Positions 36,488 through 47,408 are shown, numbered from the stretch's first letter. The stretch is DNA of 64,000 nt from Lachnospiraceae bacterium MD335 (GCA_000403335.2 KE159629.1:62001-126000), one strand, 5' to 3'. Program-made: numbers and translations. Notes: generated by a model not told the origin, from the letters alone.

Positions 36488-36546
36488 AGATTCATGCAAG
36501 CAGTGTATTGTGGCGGGCTGTTTCCAAAGACAGGAGGTTAAAACAA

Positions 36547-36738
36547 GTGAAACAGCAGCAATACAATACAGCGTTATATATGCGTTTAAGCCGTGATGAC
36601 GAGCTGGAAGGGGAAAGCGCAAGCATTTCCACGCAGAAACAAATACTCAGGGATTACGCAAATGAACAGGGATTTTTAGTCGTTAACGAGTATGTGGACG
36701 ATGGATTTTCGGGTACAAATTTTGTTGAGGTAAGATAA
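36547..36738 (+). pseudogene. tnpX: 5' fragment of a large serine recombinase (tnpX)
   Basis: GTG 36547 follows AGGAGG at a good distance. The 63-codon frame reads NTALYMRLSRDDELEGESASISTQKQILRDYANEQGFLVVNEYVDDGFSGTNF, the start of a TnpX-type resolvase domain including the catalytic Ser in RLS. It then runs into foreign sequence and stops. Normal enzymes exceed 500 residues; the remaining domain is not found further on. The break falls at the GFSGTNF codons, where the next element begins. Confidence 0.85.
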
Positions 36739-36778
36739 CGTAACCTTTTTTGCAGAGGGTGTTATCTTACCTCTTTTT
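36727..36778. terminator. Terminator at the junction of two elements
   Basis: A perfect 13-bp stem (GAGGTAAGATAAC and complement) around a 21-base loop, followed by five T on the + strand. It closes the - strand recombinase gene at 36787 and lies exactly where tnpX is cut, so it is near the end of the inserted element. Confidence 0.85.
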
Positions 36779-36786
36779 GATGTATG

Positions 36787-38508
<1,722 letters not shown>

Positions 38509-38563
38509 CTATATTATACCACATACCGCTGCCTGTGTCATGTATAAAATGTGAAGAAACGCC

Positions 38564-38731
38564 CTATTTCCGGGCGTTTGCGGGGTTCAGCTCCATGTCT
38601 TTGCGAATGAGCTTTTTTATCTTTTTATCCAGTGTGTCCGTCGCGTGTTCACTTGCGGACGAACATACAAGGTAAGTAACTTTTCCGATTTTATGCTCCG
38701 TTGTGGTAACGGGCGTTTGGTTTTGCGTCAA
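38564..38731 (-). CDS. tnpW: TnpW-like small transposon protein
   Basis: 55 residues starting at TTG 38731, with AAGGGGGA just upstream. The product TQNQTPVTTTEHKIGKVTYLVCSSASEHATDTLDKKIKKLIRKDME has the TnpW layout: a short beta hairpin with KIGKVTYLV and a basic tail with DTLDKKIKKLI. It lies upstream of the recombinase gene on the same strand, as in Tn4451. Possibly an accessory or excision factor; role not established. Confidence 0.75.
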   Translation of the reverse strand: MTQNQTPVTTTEHKIGKVTYLVCSSASEHATDTLDKKIKKLIRKDMELNPANARK

Positions 38732-39209
38732 AGAAAATCCCCCTTTCTTTCGCAAACATATAATACAGTCTATGAATAGCAGCAAGTCCACTATTCAAGA
38801 AAACAAAGGCTTTAATCGGACGGTTATTAGCATAACCTCATGGGAATTTCACCCCGGCATGGTTCTCATGCAGCCCTACCCATTGCCTGCGACGCTCTTA
38901 ACGCTCGGACTGTGGCTGTAAGGAAGTATCATTGTATATTCTGCGTGTCGTCGCCCGCAAGCCGCTACACTTGCTTTCCGGCGCGGTGTTGGTCGCTCGG
39001 CTGTCCGGGTGGGGATAACCTCACCCGGATAGCGTCATGGCGCACCCGCCGTATGGCTCGACGCAAAAGGAACGTATCCGATTTGCCCTATGCTGCGCCG
39101 CCGTTATCTTGCGCCGCTTTCTTTTTCAAGGTTCAAAAATGGCTGTGCTGCCCACGTCAACAGCGGAACGGAAAAGGGGGTGAGAGAAAGCGTCCCGCCG
39201 CCGTTGCGG
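38732..39209. other. Gene-free stretch, possible excision or transfer site
   Basis: 478 bases of higher GC with no supported gene on either strand. Short inverted repeats occur around 38835-38880 (for example CATG-GTTCT-CATG), but nothing distinctive enough to name. Confidence 0.35.
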
Positions 39210-39470
39210 TTATTCCTCTGTCCTAAAGGTGAGGACAGCCATCATCAGTTTTGCTTGCAGCCGTTCCCGAATGTCGTGGTCTACGCCGAAATAGACGTTC
39301 CCGCGCTCATCGTACAACTTTCGCATGGAGAGGCGGGCTATGTAGCCGCTGAAATGCTGCAAGACAATCTTCATGGCGTCCGGGTCGCCCTTTGTCGCTG
39401 CCACAATGACAGGATAGGGAACAAGGGCATTTTCCGGGTAGCCGGGTTCGTTACCATTCGTCCCATTCAT
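39210..39470 (-). CDS. Tn916 ORF8-like helix-turn-helix protein
   Basis: 86 residues from ATG 39470, nine bases after GGAGG. The sequence PYPVIVAATKGDPDAMKIVLQHFSGYIARLSMRKLYDERGNVYFGVDHDIRERLQAKLMMAVLTF is the conjugative-transposon helix-turn-helix family (ORF8 of Tn916). It overlaps the end of the sigma-like gene and is translationally coupled to it. In Tn916 this pair activates excision and transfer transcripts. Confidence 0.88.
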   Translation of the reverse strand: MNGTNGNEPGYPENALVPYPVIVAATKGDPDAMKIVLQHFSGYIARLSMRKLYDERGNVYFGVDHDIRERLQAKLMMAVLTFRTEE

Positions 39471-39891
39471 CAGCATTTTCCTCCAGATATTTTCTTAATT
39501 TCTCAAAAGAGCTTGTCCGCCTGTACTGTATCGTGCTTCTCGACGTATTGAACAGCTCCGCAATCTCAGTGTCGTTCATTCCCTCGAAATAGTACAGGAG
39601 TACGGCTTTGCGCTTTTCTTCCGGCAAAGTACGGATTGCTTCAAGAAGCAGCTTCGGCGTGATTTTCTTCCCGGCTTTCTCAAAGACGGTTTCGGCGGCT
39701 TCCCGTTTGAAATATTCATCAAAGGTATGAAGCTGCCGCGCTTCGTCTAAGGGCAAATCGGAAAAAGTGACTTCCCTTGCCTTATGCCTGTGCAGCTCCC
39801 TGTGAGCGTCACACGCTTCATTGTGCAGTACCGTATTACAAAACTTCTGAAAAGCACATTGTTTGTAAAACTCCCTGCTATTAGGTTCCAC
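39451..39891 (-). CDS. Tn916 ORF7-like sigma factor
   Basis: 146 residues from GTG 39891, with GGAGG upstream. The N-terminal half EPNSREFYKQCAFQKFCNTVLHNEACDAHRELHRHK and the C-terminal region-4 part LPEEKRKAVLLYYFEGMNDTEIAELFNTSRSTIQYRRTSSFEKLRKYLEE match the element-borne sigma-70-like ORF7 group. It should work with the ORF8-like product encoded just downstream to switch on recombination genes. Confidence 0.88.
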   Translation of the reverse strand: MEPNSREFYKQCAFQKFCNTVLHNEACDAHRELHRHKAREVTFSDLPLDEARQLHTFDEYFKREAAETVFEKAGKKITPKLLLEAIRTLPEEKRKAVLLYYFEGMNDTEIAELFNTSRSTIQYRRTSSFEKLRKYLEENADEWDEW

Positions 39892-40066
39892 ATTCTCACC
39901 TCCTTTCTCGTTGGAAAGTTGGTGGTGCTTCCCCCTTTTCGCGGGGCAATACGGCGTTTTTGAAAAACGCCGAAGATTTTTTGAAATTTTTTCAAAAAAT
40001 TTTTTGAGCAGCAAAATACGCCTGTCCGAAAATCCCGGACAGGCGTATAGGTATTGTAAGCAGTAT

Positions 40067-40177
40067 TTAGATGATTAGACAGTTCATATTTATAGGCGTG
40101 ATTTTCCCCGGCGGCGGTCGGGCTTTTTTTGATATGTCAATGACCGTCGGATTTTGTCGATACGGTATATGCTTCAT
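40067..40177 (-). CDS. 36-residue peptide with a strong ribosome site
   Basis: On the - strand AAAGGAGG lies ten bases before ATG 40175-40177. The product MKHIPYRQNPTVIDISKKAR continues with a PPPGKITP segment and stops after 36 codons. It is too short for most gene finders. It sits upstream of the ORF7-like gene and could be a leader peptide acting by attenuation, because a stable hairpin (40019-40045) follows its stop. Function unknown. Confidence 0.55.
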   Translation of the reverse strand: MKHIPYRQNPTVIDISKKARPPPGKITPINMNCLII

Positions 40178-40240
40178 GGCGGCTACCTCCTTTAGCCGCC
40201 GCTTTTAACAGTGATACCGCGTCATTTCTTGAGAAGATAA

Positions 40241-40279
40241 AAAGAAAAACGGCGGCTTTGATTTTTCAAAAGCCGCCGC
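40241..40279 (-). terminator. Terminator after the MFS gene
   Basis: A perfect CGGCGGCTTT / AAAGCCGCCG stem around a 9-base loop is followed by TTTTT on the - strand, downstream of the MFS stop. Confidence 0.8.
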
Positions 40280-40397
40280 GTCAAAAAGGGCGTGTGAAAA
40301 TATCTCTGCTGTACGACGGCTTTTTTTCTTTTGCCGTCGTGCGGCAAATATTGTTGTAACGATATTATCAAAGGTTTTAGGTTACAAATTTGATATT

Positions 40398-41642
40398 CTA
40401 CAAATGATGATAAGTTTTTTTGCCAATATAGCCTATGACCAATATTGCGATTGAGGTTAAAAACATTATAACGGGAAGATGATTTATAAACTTTTCATAT
40501 AGATAGCCATAGAGCAAAATACCTATGGGTAGGGCAATGCTTACTATTGCAGAATAAAAAGACATGATACGTCCTAACATATTATCGGGTACATTTTGCT
40601 GAATGGCTGACATAATATAAACCCCTGCTATACTTGCACTTATAAAAATAATAATGCTAATAATTACAAATATGATATAGGTCAAGTTTGCAGAAAGATT
40701 GAACAATAGGCTACTGCCAAAAGCTGCTATTGATATTCCCATAATCCAAAACAGACGATAAATTTTTTCTGTTTTGAATTTATTAGCAACCATTCCGGCA
40801 ACTATCCCGCCTACAAGTCCGGCAGCTCCCATAAAAGCCTGTGGCAGACCATTTAATACAGAACTTAAATCAAGTACAACTCGAATTATGAATGGTGCGC
40901 CTGTTGCAATCAACGGCTGTATCAATAAAACAAAAGCAGCATTTAGGAGAATTGCTTTGAATACATATACTTGTTTTGATGTTAGGAAATGAAAACTTTC
41001 GCTCAAGTCATTTTTTATTGCGTGTAATGGTTTGCTGATTGGGGATAATGTAATCTGTGGTATTTTTATAAACGCTTCAAGGATAGCGGCAGAGAAAAAA
41101 CAAATGGCACATCCCCAAAAAACAATTCGTACATCCTGTAAATATGCTTTTCCGATTGCACTATAAAGCAGTCCTGCCAATAATGGCCCAATTAGATTAG
41201 CGAGCATATTTATCTGGCTGACAATGGCATTGGACTGAATAAGGCTTTCTTTTTTTTGAATGAGTGGTATGCTGGATTGCACGACAGGAGTTTCAAAAGA
41301 AGATACAATCGACAATCCTACCATGATAACAGTGATTAAAACAAGCACATTAGAAAACGATAATGAAAGCACTAATAGAATAGCCATAATACCATACAGG
41401 CTATCTAAGGCAATCATAAGATTTCTTTTATCATTTCGGTCAGCCATAATACCGCCGATAGGAGATAGAAAAATAGGTGGTAGATAGCTTATCGCTGTAA
41501 TCGTTCCAAACAAAGCAGCAGAACGGGTCAAATCAAGTATCAATAAAGATACAGTAAATTTGAGTAAGACGGTTCCAAACATAGATGAAGCCTGTCCTAT
41601 TATCAAAAGTATAAAATTTCGGTTCAATGTTTTTGTTTTCAT
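40398..41642 (-). CDS. MFS exporter
   Basis: 414 residues with about twelve membrane helices. NFILLIIGQASSMFGTVLLKFTVSLLILDLTRSAALFG at the start, PIGGIMADRNDKRNLMIALDSLYG (the loop 2-3 MFS motif) and MSAIQQNVPDNMLGRIMSFYSAIVSIALPIGILLYG near the end place it in the macrolide-efflux/EntS-like branch. Substrate cannot be read from sequence. AT-richer than the flanking element genes, so it is probably exchangeable cargo. It follows the glycosylase gene with a terminator in between. Confidence 0.88.
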   Translation of the reverse strand: MKTKTLNRNFILLIIGQASSMFGTVLLKFTVSLLILDLTRSAALFGTITAISYLPPIFLSPIGGIMADRNDKRNLMIALDSLYGIMAILLVLSLSFSNVLVLITVIMVGLSIVSSFETPVVQSSIPLIQKKESLIQSNAIVSQINMLANLIGPLLAGLLYSAIGKAYLQDVRIVFWGCAICFFSAAILEAFIKIPQITLSPISKPLHAIKNDLSESFHFLTSKQVYVFKAILLNAAFVLLIQPLIATGAPFIIRVVLDLSSVLNGLPQAFMGAAGLVGGIVAGMVANKFKTEKIYRLFWIMGISIAAFGSSLLFNLSANLTYIIFVIISIIIFISASIAGVYIMSAIQQNVPDNMLGRIMSFYSAIVSIALPIGILLYGYLYEKFINHLPVIMFLTSIAILVIGYIGKKTYHHL

Positions 41643-41678
41643 ATCCTACCTCTTAAAGTTTTTTCTTTAATTATAAAA

Positions 41679-41712
41679 ATGAAAGCCTGACAGTGGTTGT
41701 CAGGCTTTCAAA
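41679..41712 (-). terminator. Terminator after the uracil-DNA glycosylase gene
   Basis: GAAAGCCTGACA and its complement around a GTGG loop, followed on the - strand by a T-rich tract; it separates the glycosylase gene from the MFS gene. Confidence 0.8.
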
Positions 41713-41727
41713 ATCTTTATAGGGGTT

Positions 41728-42321
41728 TTACTTGATTATTTCCAACATAGTAGCAATATCCTCGGTTGCCATTGCTACTTTTGACTTTTCGATTAAGATA
41801 TTCCCTCCTGTCATTATGTATGACGGCATTATCCGAATACCCTTATAATAAATTTCGCTATTCCGCAATTTATAGGTGGAAACGGCGGGAACAGCGTTTT
41901 TCTTTGTTGACTTTTTCGTAATCATGTTAAAGGCTTTCTTTGCAACATCTCCCATAAGCATAATAACCTTTGTGTTGGGGAATAAAGAAAGCTCTGCTTC
42001 TAAATATGGCAAGCTACTTTCAATACTGCTTTTGTCAATGGCATATTCTGTCTTTGGGGTTTTTACTGCATTTGTGATATAAATACCCATTTGTAATATG
42101 TCTTGTATAGAAGTAACTGCCGTTCCCGCTCCTTGCAAAAGGGGGATAGTTGTTTTCAGATAATCAGCGTCGGGCAGCCCATAAAAATCCTGTAAAGGGT
42201 CAGAGGGAACAACTTCATTTATCATAATTGCTTTAATCGTAAGAGGGGGAATATCAATATTGTTTAGATAAATACTGTTTGCTATACCTACTTTTGTTTC
42301 AAGTTCTCTTTTAATGTTCAT
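41728..42321 (-). CDS. Uracil-DNA glycosylase superfamily protein
   Basis: 197 residues from ATG 42321, with AGGAG upstream. IKAIMINEVVPSDPLQDFYGLPDADYLKTTIPLLQGAG resembles the motif A region (xNExxPxxP, as in type 4/5-like family members). IQDILQMGIYITNAVKTPKTEY and NTKVIMLMGDVAKKAFN, which equals the later GxxA region, complete the fold. It probably removes a damaged or deaminated base, but the divergent motif leaves substrate open. It starts five bases after the WYL regulator stop, so the two form one operon. Confidence 0.75.
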   Translation of the reverse strand: MNIKRELETKVGIANSIYLNNIDIPPLTIKAIMINEVVPSDPLQDFYGLPDADYLKTTIPLLQGAGTAVTSIQDILQMGIYITNAVKTPKTEYAIDKSSIESSLPYLEAELSLFPNTKVIMLMGDVAKKAFNMITKKSTKKNAVPAVSTYKLRNSEIYYKGIRIMPSYIMTGGNILIEKSKVAMATEDIATMLEIIK

Positions 42322-42325
42322 ATCT

Positions 42326-43243
42326 TTATTCTCCTTTATGATGTTCTCTTGCAGCCTCATGTTTTGCTTTCAATGTTTGACGAATAGATTTAGGCTGAAT
42401 TATTGTTACTTTGTTTCCAAATGACATAAGGAAATCATAAAGCCAATCATTTTCTGGCAGAGTGAGCTTAACAGTATATCCGTTTTCATGCTGTGTAATA
42501 GCTGTATCGTCCAACGTATCAAATAACCTGTACCCAACATCTAAAGCAAATTCTAATTCTAAGTCTATTAAATTCCCGATTTCTTCTGGCTTTGGAAAAA
42601 GAGAATGATATTGGTATGTTTCTGTCTTGCGTTCAAAATGTACTTCGGTTAAAATAAGGTTTTTTATTCTTGAAAGACGAAACAATCTGTTTTCGCTTCG
42701 TGATAGACAAAAAGCGTACAAATACCATGCCCTGTCTTTATAAACTAATTTATATGGATATACATTTCGCCTGTTGTTATTCCCAGTAGAATTATGATAA
42801 TCAAAAGTGATTTCGCGGTTTTCTAATATAGCTTGTTTTAATTGTCTAAACAATCTATTTTCGTTTTCCGCAACACTACCCCAACGTGAAAAATCCACAT
42901 CAATCCAGTCCGTTAAACCGATTTGAAAAATCGCACCGAGTTTGTTCAAAACAGTGTCTACTTCTGGATATTGAACGGCTGATAAACTTTGCAAACTGGA
43001 TAATATTTCTAATTTCTCACTATCTGAAAAAAAAGATTTATTGAGGACGTAATCATCAAGAAACTGTATGCCGCCGTTTCTTCCAGTCGTAACATAGATA
43101 GGAATACCTGCACTACTTATAGCGTCTACATCACGATAAATTGTGCGGACGGACACTTCAAATTTTTCTGCTAATTCGGGAGCCGTAGCACGTCCCTTAT
43201 CCAATAGATAATACAAAATTCTGAACAGTCTGCTTTCTTGCAA
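42326..43243 (-). CDS. WYL-domain transcriptional regulator
   Basis: 305 residues from TTG 43243 with GGAGGTGA upstream. An N-terminal winged helix (SRLFRILYYLLDKGRATAPELAEKFEVSVRTIYRDVDAISSAGIPIYV) precedes the WYL domain (VYPYKLVYKDRAWYLYAFCLSRSENRLFRLSRIKNL) and a WCX-type C-terminal extension. WYL proteins sense nucleic-acid or nucleotide ligands and often regulate DNA-damage or defence genes; coupling with a glycosylase fits that. A 13-bp perfect inverted repeat covers its promoter, suggesting self-repression. Confidence 0.92.
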   Translation of the reverse strand: MQESRLFRILYYLLDKGRATAPELAEKFEVSVRTIYRDVDAISSAGIPIYVTTGRNGGIQFLDDYVLNKSFFSDSEKLEILSSLQSLSAVQYPEVDTVLNKLGAIFQIGLTDWIDVDFSRWGSVAENENRLFRQLKQAILENREITFDYHNSTGNNNRRNVYPYKLVYKDRAWYLYAFCLSRSENRLFRLSRIKNLILTEVHFERKTETYQYHSLFPKPEEIGNLIDLELEFALDVGYRLFDTLDDTAITQHENGYTVKLTLPENDWLYDFLMSFGNKVTIIQPKSIRQTLKAKHEAAREHHKGE

Positions 43244-43273
43244 CTCATCACCTCCATAGCTTGATTATATTAT

Positions 43274-43305
43274 AATAACCTTGACAACACTATGTCAAGG
43301 TTATT
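43274..43305 (-). promoter_or_regulatory. Promoter and palindromic operator of the WYL gene
   Basis: Perfect 13-bp arms AATAACCTTGACA and TGTCAAGGTTATT separated by six bases. On the - strand TTGACA lies inside the repeat and TATAAT follows after 18 bases, so a protein bound to the palindrome would block this promoter. Confidence 0.8.
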
Positions 43306-43392
43306 ATATGTTTTATTTTGGCTAATTGATAGAACTGTGTAGACATATCCAAGAAGAAAGGTGAACAGTAAAATGTAACAGGGTGAATAACT

Positions 43393-46104
43393 ATGGCAAG
43401 CCCTGATATTATAAAAAACATTTATGCCGCTTTGGACAGAATGGGATTTGAAAAGGGGAATATTTTGGAGCCGGCAATGGGCATTGGGAATTTTTTTGAC
43501 ATGCTGCCAAAGAAAATGCAGAAAAGCGGACTTTACGGAGTGGAACTGGACAGCCTTACGGGCAGAATTGCAAAGCAGCTGCATCCCGAAGCGGATATCC
43601 GGATCTGTGGGTTTGAAAAAACGGATTATCCAAACGATTTCTTTGACGTGGCGGTAGGGAATGTGCCGTTTGGTCAGTATAAGGTCGCAGACAGGCAGTA
43701 TGACAGACAGAATTTTTTAATCCATGACTATTTTCTTGCAAAATCGCTGGATAAGGTACGACCGGGAGGTGTGCTTGCTTTTGTCACAAGCAAAGGTACA
43801 ATGGATAAGAAAAGCCCTGAGGTCAGAAAGTACCTTGCACAGCGGGCTGAGCTGCTTGGGGCAGTCAGACTTCCAAACACGGCATTTAAGGAAAACGCAG
43901 GTACGGAGGTCACTTCCGACATTCTGTTTTTAAAGAAACGTGACCGCGTTATGGATTTGGAACCAGATTGGGTGCATCTTTCGGAAGATGGAAACGGTAT
44001 TGCTATGAACAGCTATTTTGTGCAGCATCCGGAAATGATTGTTGGAAAAATGGAAATGGTATCAGGACCGTTTGGCATGGAAAGCGCCTGCAGACCGGAT
44101 GCAACACGAGATTTTGCACAGCAGCTAAGGGATGCGATAGACCATATTAATGGAACGGTTGACGCGGCAGAACTGGATGGGATTACCGAGGAATTAGCGG
44201 ATGCTGCGATTCCTGCAGACCCAAATGTAAAAAATTACAGTTATACATTGTCAGATGACAAGGTATATTACCGTGAAAATTCACTTATGAGACCTGTAGA
44301 ATTGTCCGATTCCATGCAGGAACGTATCAAAGGCATGATTGGAATAAGAAACTGCACGCGGGAACTTATCCGTTTACAGCTTGAGGAATACCCGGATAAT
44401 GCAATTGTAGAAAAACAGGCAGAATTAAACCGCTTATATGATGATTTTTCCAAACAGTATGGTCTAATCAGTTCGCAGACCAATAAAAGGGCTTTTCATC
44501 AGGATTCCAGTTACTGTCTTCTTTGCTCTTTAGAGAAAATCAATGATGAGGGCAATTTTATCGGTAAGGCGGATATGTTCAGCAGACGTACCATAAAAAA
44601 GGCAGAGGCTGTAACAAGTGTGGATACGGCAAGTGAAGCGCTGGCGGTTTCCTTATCAGAAAAGGCAAAGGTTGACCTGGACTACATGGCGGAACTTGCA
44701 GGTAAAAGTACCGACACAATAAAAGAAGAGCTTGCAGGAATTATTTTTCAAAATCCGATTACAGATGTATGGGAAACGGCGGATGCGTATTTAAGCGGAA
44801 ATGTACGCAATAAGCTGGAGACTGCAAAGGTATATGCGCAGAACAATCCGGAGTTTGCCATAAACGTGCAGGCGCTTACGCAAATACAGCCAAAAGAACT
44901 GGATGCAAGCGAGATAGAGGTGCGCATCGGCGCAACATGGATTGAACCAAAATATATTGAAGAATTTATGCGTGACACCTTTAAAACGCCGCAGCATTTG
45001 CTGAATGGGAACATTATGGGCGTTCAGTTTTCTGATGTAACAGGACAATGGAACGTAAAAGGAAAAAATGCGGATTTTGGGAACTCGCTTGTGAACATGA
45101 CCTATGGCACAAGCCGGAGAAATGCATATACCATTTTGGAAGATTCCCTAAATTTAAAGGACAGCAGGGTCTATGACACGGTTGTCGAAGACGGAAAAGA
45201 GAAACGGGTATTGAACAAAAAAGAGACCATGATTGTATCGCAGAAGCAGGAAGCAATCCGTGAGGCATTCAAGGACTGGATTTTCCGTGATCCCGCAAGA
45301 CGGCAGGAACTGGTGGAAAAATATAACAAGCTGTTTAACTCCACAAGACCAAGAGAATACGACGGTTCCCATCTGAACTTTCCTGGCATGACGCCGGATA
45401 TTGAATTAAAACCGCATCAGAAAAATGCGGTAGCGCATGTATTGTATGGCGGTAATACATTACTGGCGCATTGTGTGGGAGCCGGAAAGACTTTTGAAAT
45501 GACAGCGGCAGCAATGGAAAGCAAACGACTTGGATTGTGCCAAAAAAGCTTATTTGTCGTGCCGAATCATTTGACGGAGCAGTGGGCAAGCGATTTTTTA
45601 CGGCTGTATCCCGGCGCAAACATCCTTGCAGCTACCAAGAAGGATTTTGAACCTGCAAACAGAAAGAAATTCTGTTCCCGCATAGCGACAGGAGATTATG
45701 ATGCGGTTATTATCGGACACAGCCAGTTCGAAAAAATCCCGTTGTCACAGGAACGGCAGGCAGCTACGATAGAACGGCAGATCAATGAAATTGAACTTGC
45801 CATTGCACAGGCGAAAGCGGATAATGGGGAACGCTACACGATTAAACAGATGGAAAAATCAAGAAAAGCCCTCAAAGCGCGTCTTGAAAAACTGAATGAT
45901 GCCACAAGAAAGGATAACACGGTAACGTTTGAACAGTTAGGAGTAGACAGGTTGTTTGTAGACGAATCTCATAATTACAAAAATCTGTTTCTTTATACAA
46001 AAATGCGGAACGTGGCAGGTATTGCGCAGTCAGAAGCACAAAAATCCTCCGATATGTTTGCAAAATGCCAGTATCTTGATGATGTGATATGTTGTGAACT
46101 GTAG
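43393..46104 (+). pseudogene. Middle fragment of the large DNA methylase/SNF2 helicase protein
   Basis: 903 codons. It begins abruptly at SPDIIKNIYAALDRMGFEKGNILEPAMGIGNFFDMLP, which in the intact family lies deep inside the protein, directly before an N6-adenine methylase-like fold (AVGNVPFGQYKV as the NPPY-type motif; GGVLAFVTSKGTMD). A helicase follows with Walker A in LLAHCVGAGKTFEMTAAAM, VVPNHLTEQWASDFLR and the DESH box VDRLFVDESHNYKN. It breaks off after MFAKCQYLDD, before the second helicase lobe. It is probably the same original gene as the piece at 28.6 kb. The ATG at 43393 may be fortuitous. Confidence 0.8.
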
Positions 46105-46285
46105 ATGTAAACATTTCCAATAAACGCTTTATTTTAGCGGAAATGCGCATCTGCAAAAATACAACATATGCGGCTGGCTCATTTGTGGTGAATGGAAACT
46201 TGCAGATGTTGTAATACAAGGAAGAAGGTGATAATCCTTTTATTCGTATCTGTAAACAGTTTAGCACAAAGAAAGGCGGTTGTAT

Positions 46286-46639
46286 ATGGAGATTACTTAC
46301 CATTGGGAAGGAGATTATCTGATTCCAGACCTCAAACTTTCGGATACAACGGAGTATCAGATCGGGAAGTATGGACGCATGAGGAAGCGTTTTTTGGAAG
46401 AAAACCATAGGGGCATTTATTCGTATATGATCTTGTCGGAAACCTTATGGAAGCATCTTGCGGAGATTGATGAAGAATGTAATGAGATGATGGACAGGCT
46501 TGTAAGGCAGATGGCAAAAAAAGAGGGAGTAACCGAACAGCTTAAATCTGATGACTGGCTCTGCTGGCTTCAGAAGATGAACAGCATTAGGAGCAGAGCG
46601 GAGGAAGTAGTGCTGCATGATCTGATATATTCCCTTTAG
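46286..46639 (+). CDS. tnpV: TnpV family transposon protein
   Basis: 117 residues from ATG 46286, after AAAGGCGG. MEITYHWEGDYLIPDLKLSDTTEYQIGKYGRMRKRFLEENHRGIYSYMIL followed by DEECNEMMDRLVRQMAKKEGVTEQLK and KMNSIRSRAEEVVLHDLIY match TnpV over its full length. It is a different subtype from the copy at 29.6 kb. It lies 180 bases after the broken end of the helicase fragment, so it probably marks the left side of a third element. Confidence 0.87.
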   Translation: MEITYHWEGDYLIPDLKLSDTTEYQIGKYGRMRKRFLEENHRGIYSYMILSETLWKHLAEIDEECNEMMDRLVRQMAKKEGVTEQLKSDDWLCWLQKMNSIRSRAEEVVLHDLIYSL

Positions 46640-46662
46640 TTTTATTCTGGCTTTAAGTTTTG

Positions 46663-46742
46663 TAGCATGAGGCGCAGAAGATGTCAAGACACCGGCTCCG
46701 CCTCGCCTGCGGCGGTCTTGACATCTTCTGCGCCTCATGCTA
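46663..46742. repeat. 80-base palindrome with perfect 28-bp arms
   Basis: Left arm 46663-46690 and right arm 46715-46742 are exact reverse complements (beginning TAGCATGAGGCGCAGAAG). The 24-base GC-rich loop itself can pair (CCGCC/GGCGG). There is no T tract on either side, so it is not a plain terminator. It lies between tnpV and the end of the convergent - strand operon. Confidence 0.9.
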
Positions 46743-46767
46743 TGGAGTGGTCAAGGGGAAACAAAGT

Positions 46768-46799
46768 TCCCCCATTGCATTAAAAATGCCAATGGCGGG
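46768..46799. repeat. Imperfect inverted repeat, possible transfer or recombination site
   Basis: CCCCATTGCATT and AATGCCAATGGCGGG form an imperfect stem around AAA, 25 bases after the large palindrome. It is a weak candidate for a nick or attachment site. Confidence 0.35.
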
Positions 46800-46889
46800 A
46801 TTTTGTGAAAAATTAAAATAGGGGATTGACAGGACGGAAAAAATGGCTTATTATTGACAATAAGAAATGGGTTTTCACCGTACATCTTG

Positions 46890-47408
46890 TTACGGCTTGC
46901 TCGTTTCTTTTTTTACTGCCAAAATATCATACAGATATTTTTTGCCATTTTCAGCATGGTTAATTAAAAGACGGGCATGGAATATATTGTATCTGACAAG
47001 CACATTCTCATCATAAACCGGGAGGGCAAAACGGACATCATACCTGTACCAGCCGTATCTGGCGTTTTTGTTGTGTTTTTCCTTGCGGTTTTCTTCATAA
47101 GCCGGGTTTGATGCTATCTGTATCAGTTCAGGTATCGCAGTAGCGGCGTTTGCCTTCGCTTTTGCATTTGCACCCATAAGGCTTTTCCGGCTCTCTGATT
47201 CCGTGTATTCTTCGGGAAGTTCATTTCCAATATAAATACGCTCGGCATTTTCTTCAATCTCGTAATAGTCTCCGACATATCCTTCGAGATACCGCTTTAC
47301 ATTATCCCAGTCAATTTGGCGTTTCCCTTTGAAACGGATATCGTTAATCAAGACCAGCTTTTTACCGTCCGCATCGGTTATGATATTTACGTTCCTGTTT
47401 TCAATCAT
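46890..47408 (-). CDS. LPD3-like domain protein of mobile elements
   Basis: 172 residues from ATG 47408. VLINDIRFKGKRQIDWDNVKRYLEGYVGDYYEIEENAERIYIGNELPEEYTESE and the closing RYNIFHARLLINHAENGKKYLYDILAVKKE resemble the large polyvalent protein-associated domain 3, usually a module of very large phage or element proteins. Here it stands alone. It overlaps the end of the next upstream gene by eight bases, so it is translationally coupled. Biochemical role unknown. Confidence 0.65.
   Translation of the reverse strand: MIENRNVNIITDADGKKLVLINDIRFKGKRQIDWDNVKRYLEGYVGDYYEIEENAERIYIGNELPEEYTESESRKSLMGANAKAKANAATAIPELIQIASNPAYEENRKEKHNKNARYGWYRYDVRFALPVYDENVLVRYNIFHARLLINHAENGKKYLYDILAVKKETSKP

Noticed and set aside
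38835-38885. Short repeats around CATGGTTCTCATG considered as an oriT
   Set aside because: No relaxase or mobC in the same - strand element and the repeats are short; not enough to name.
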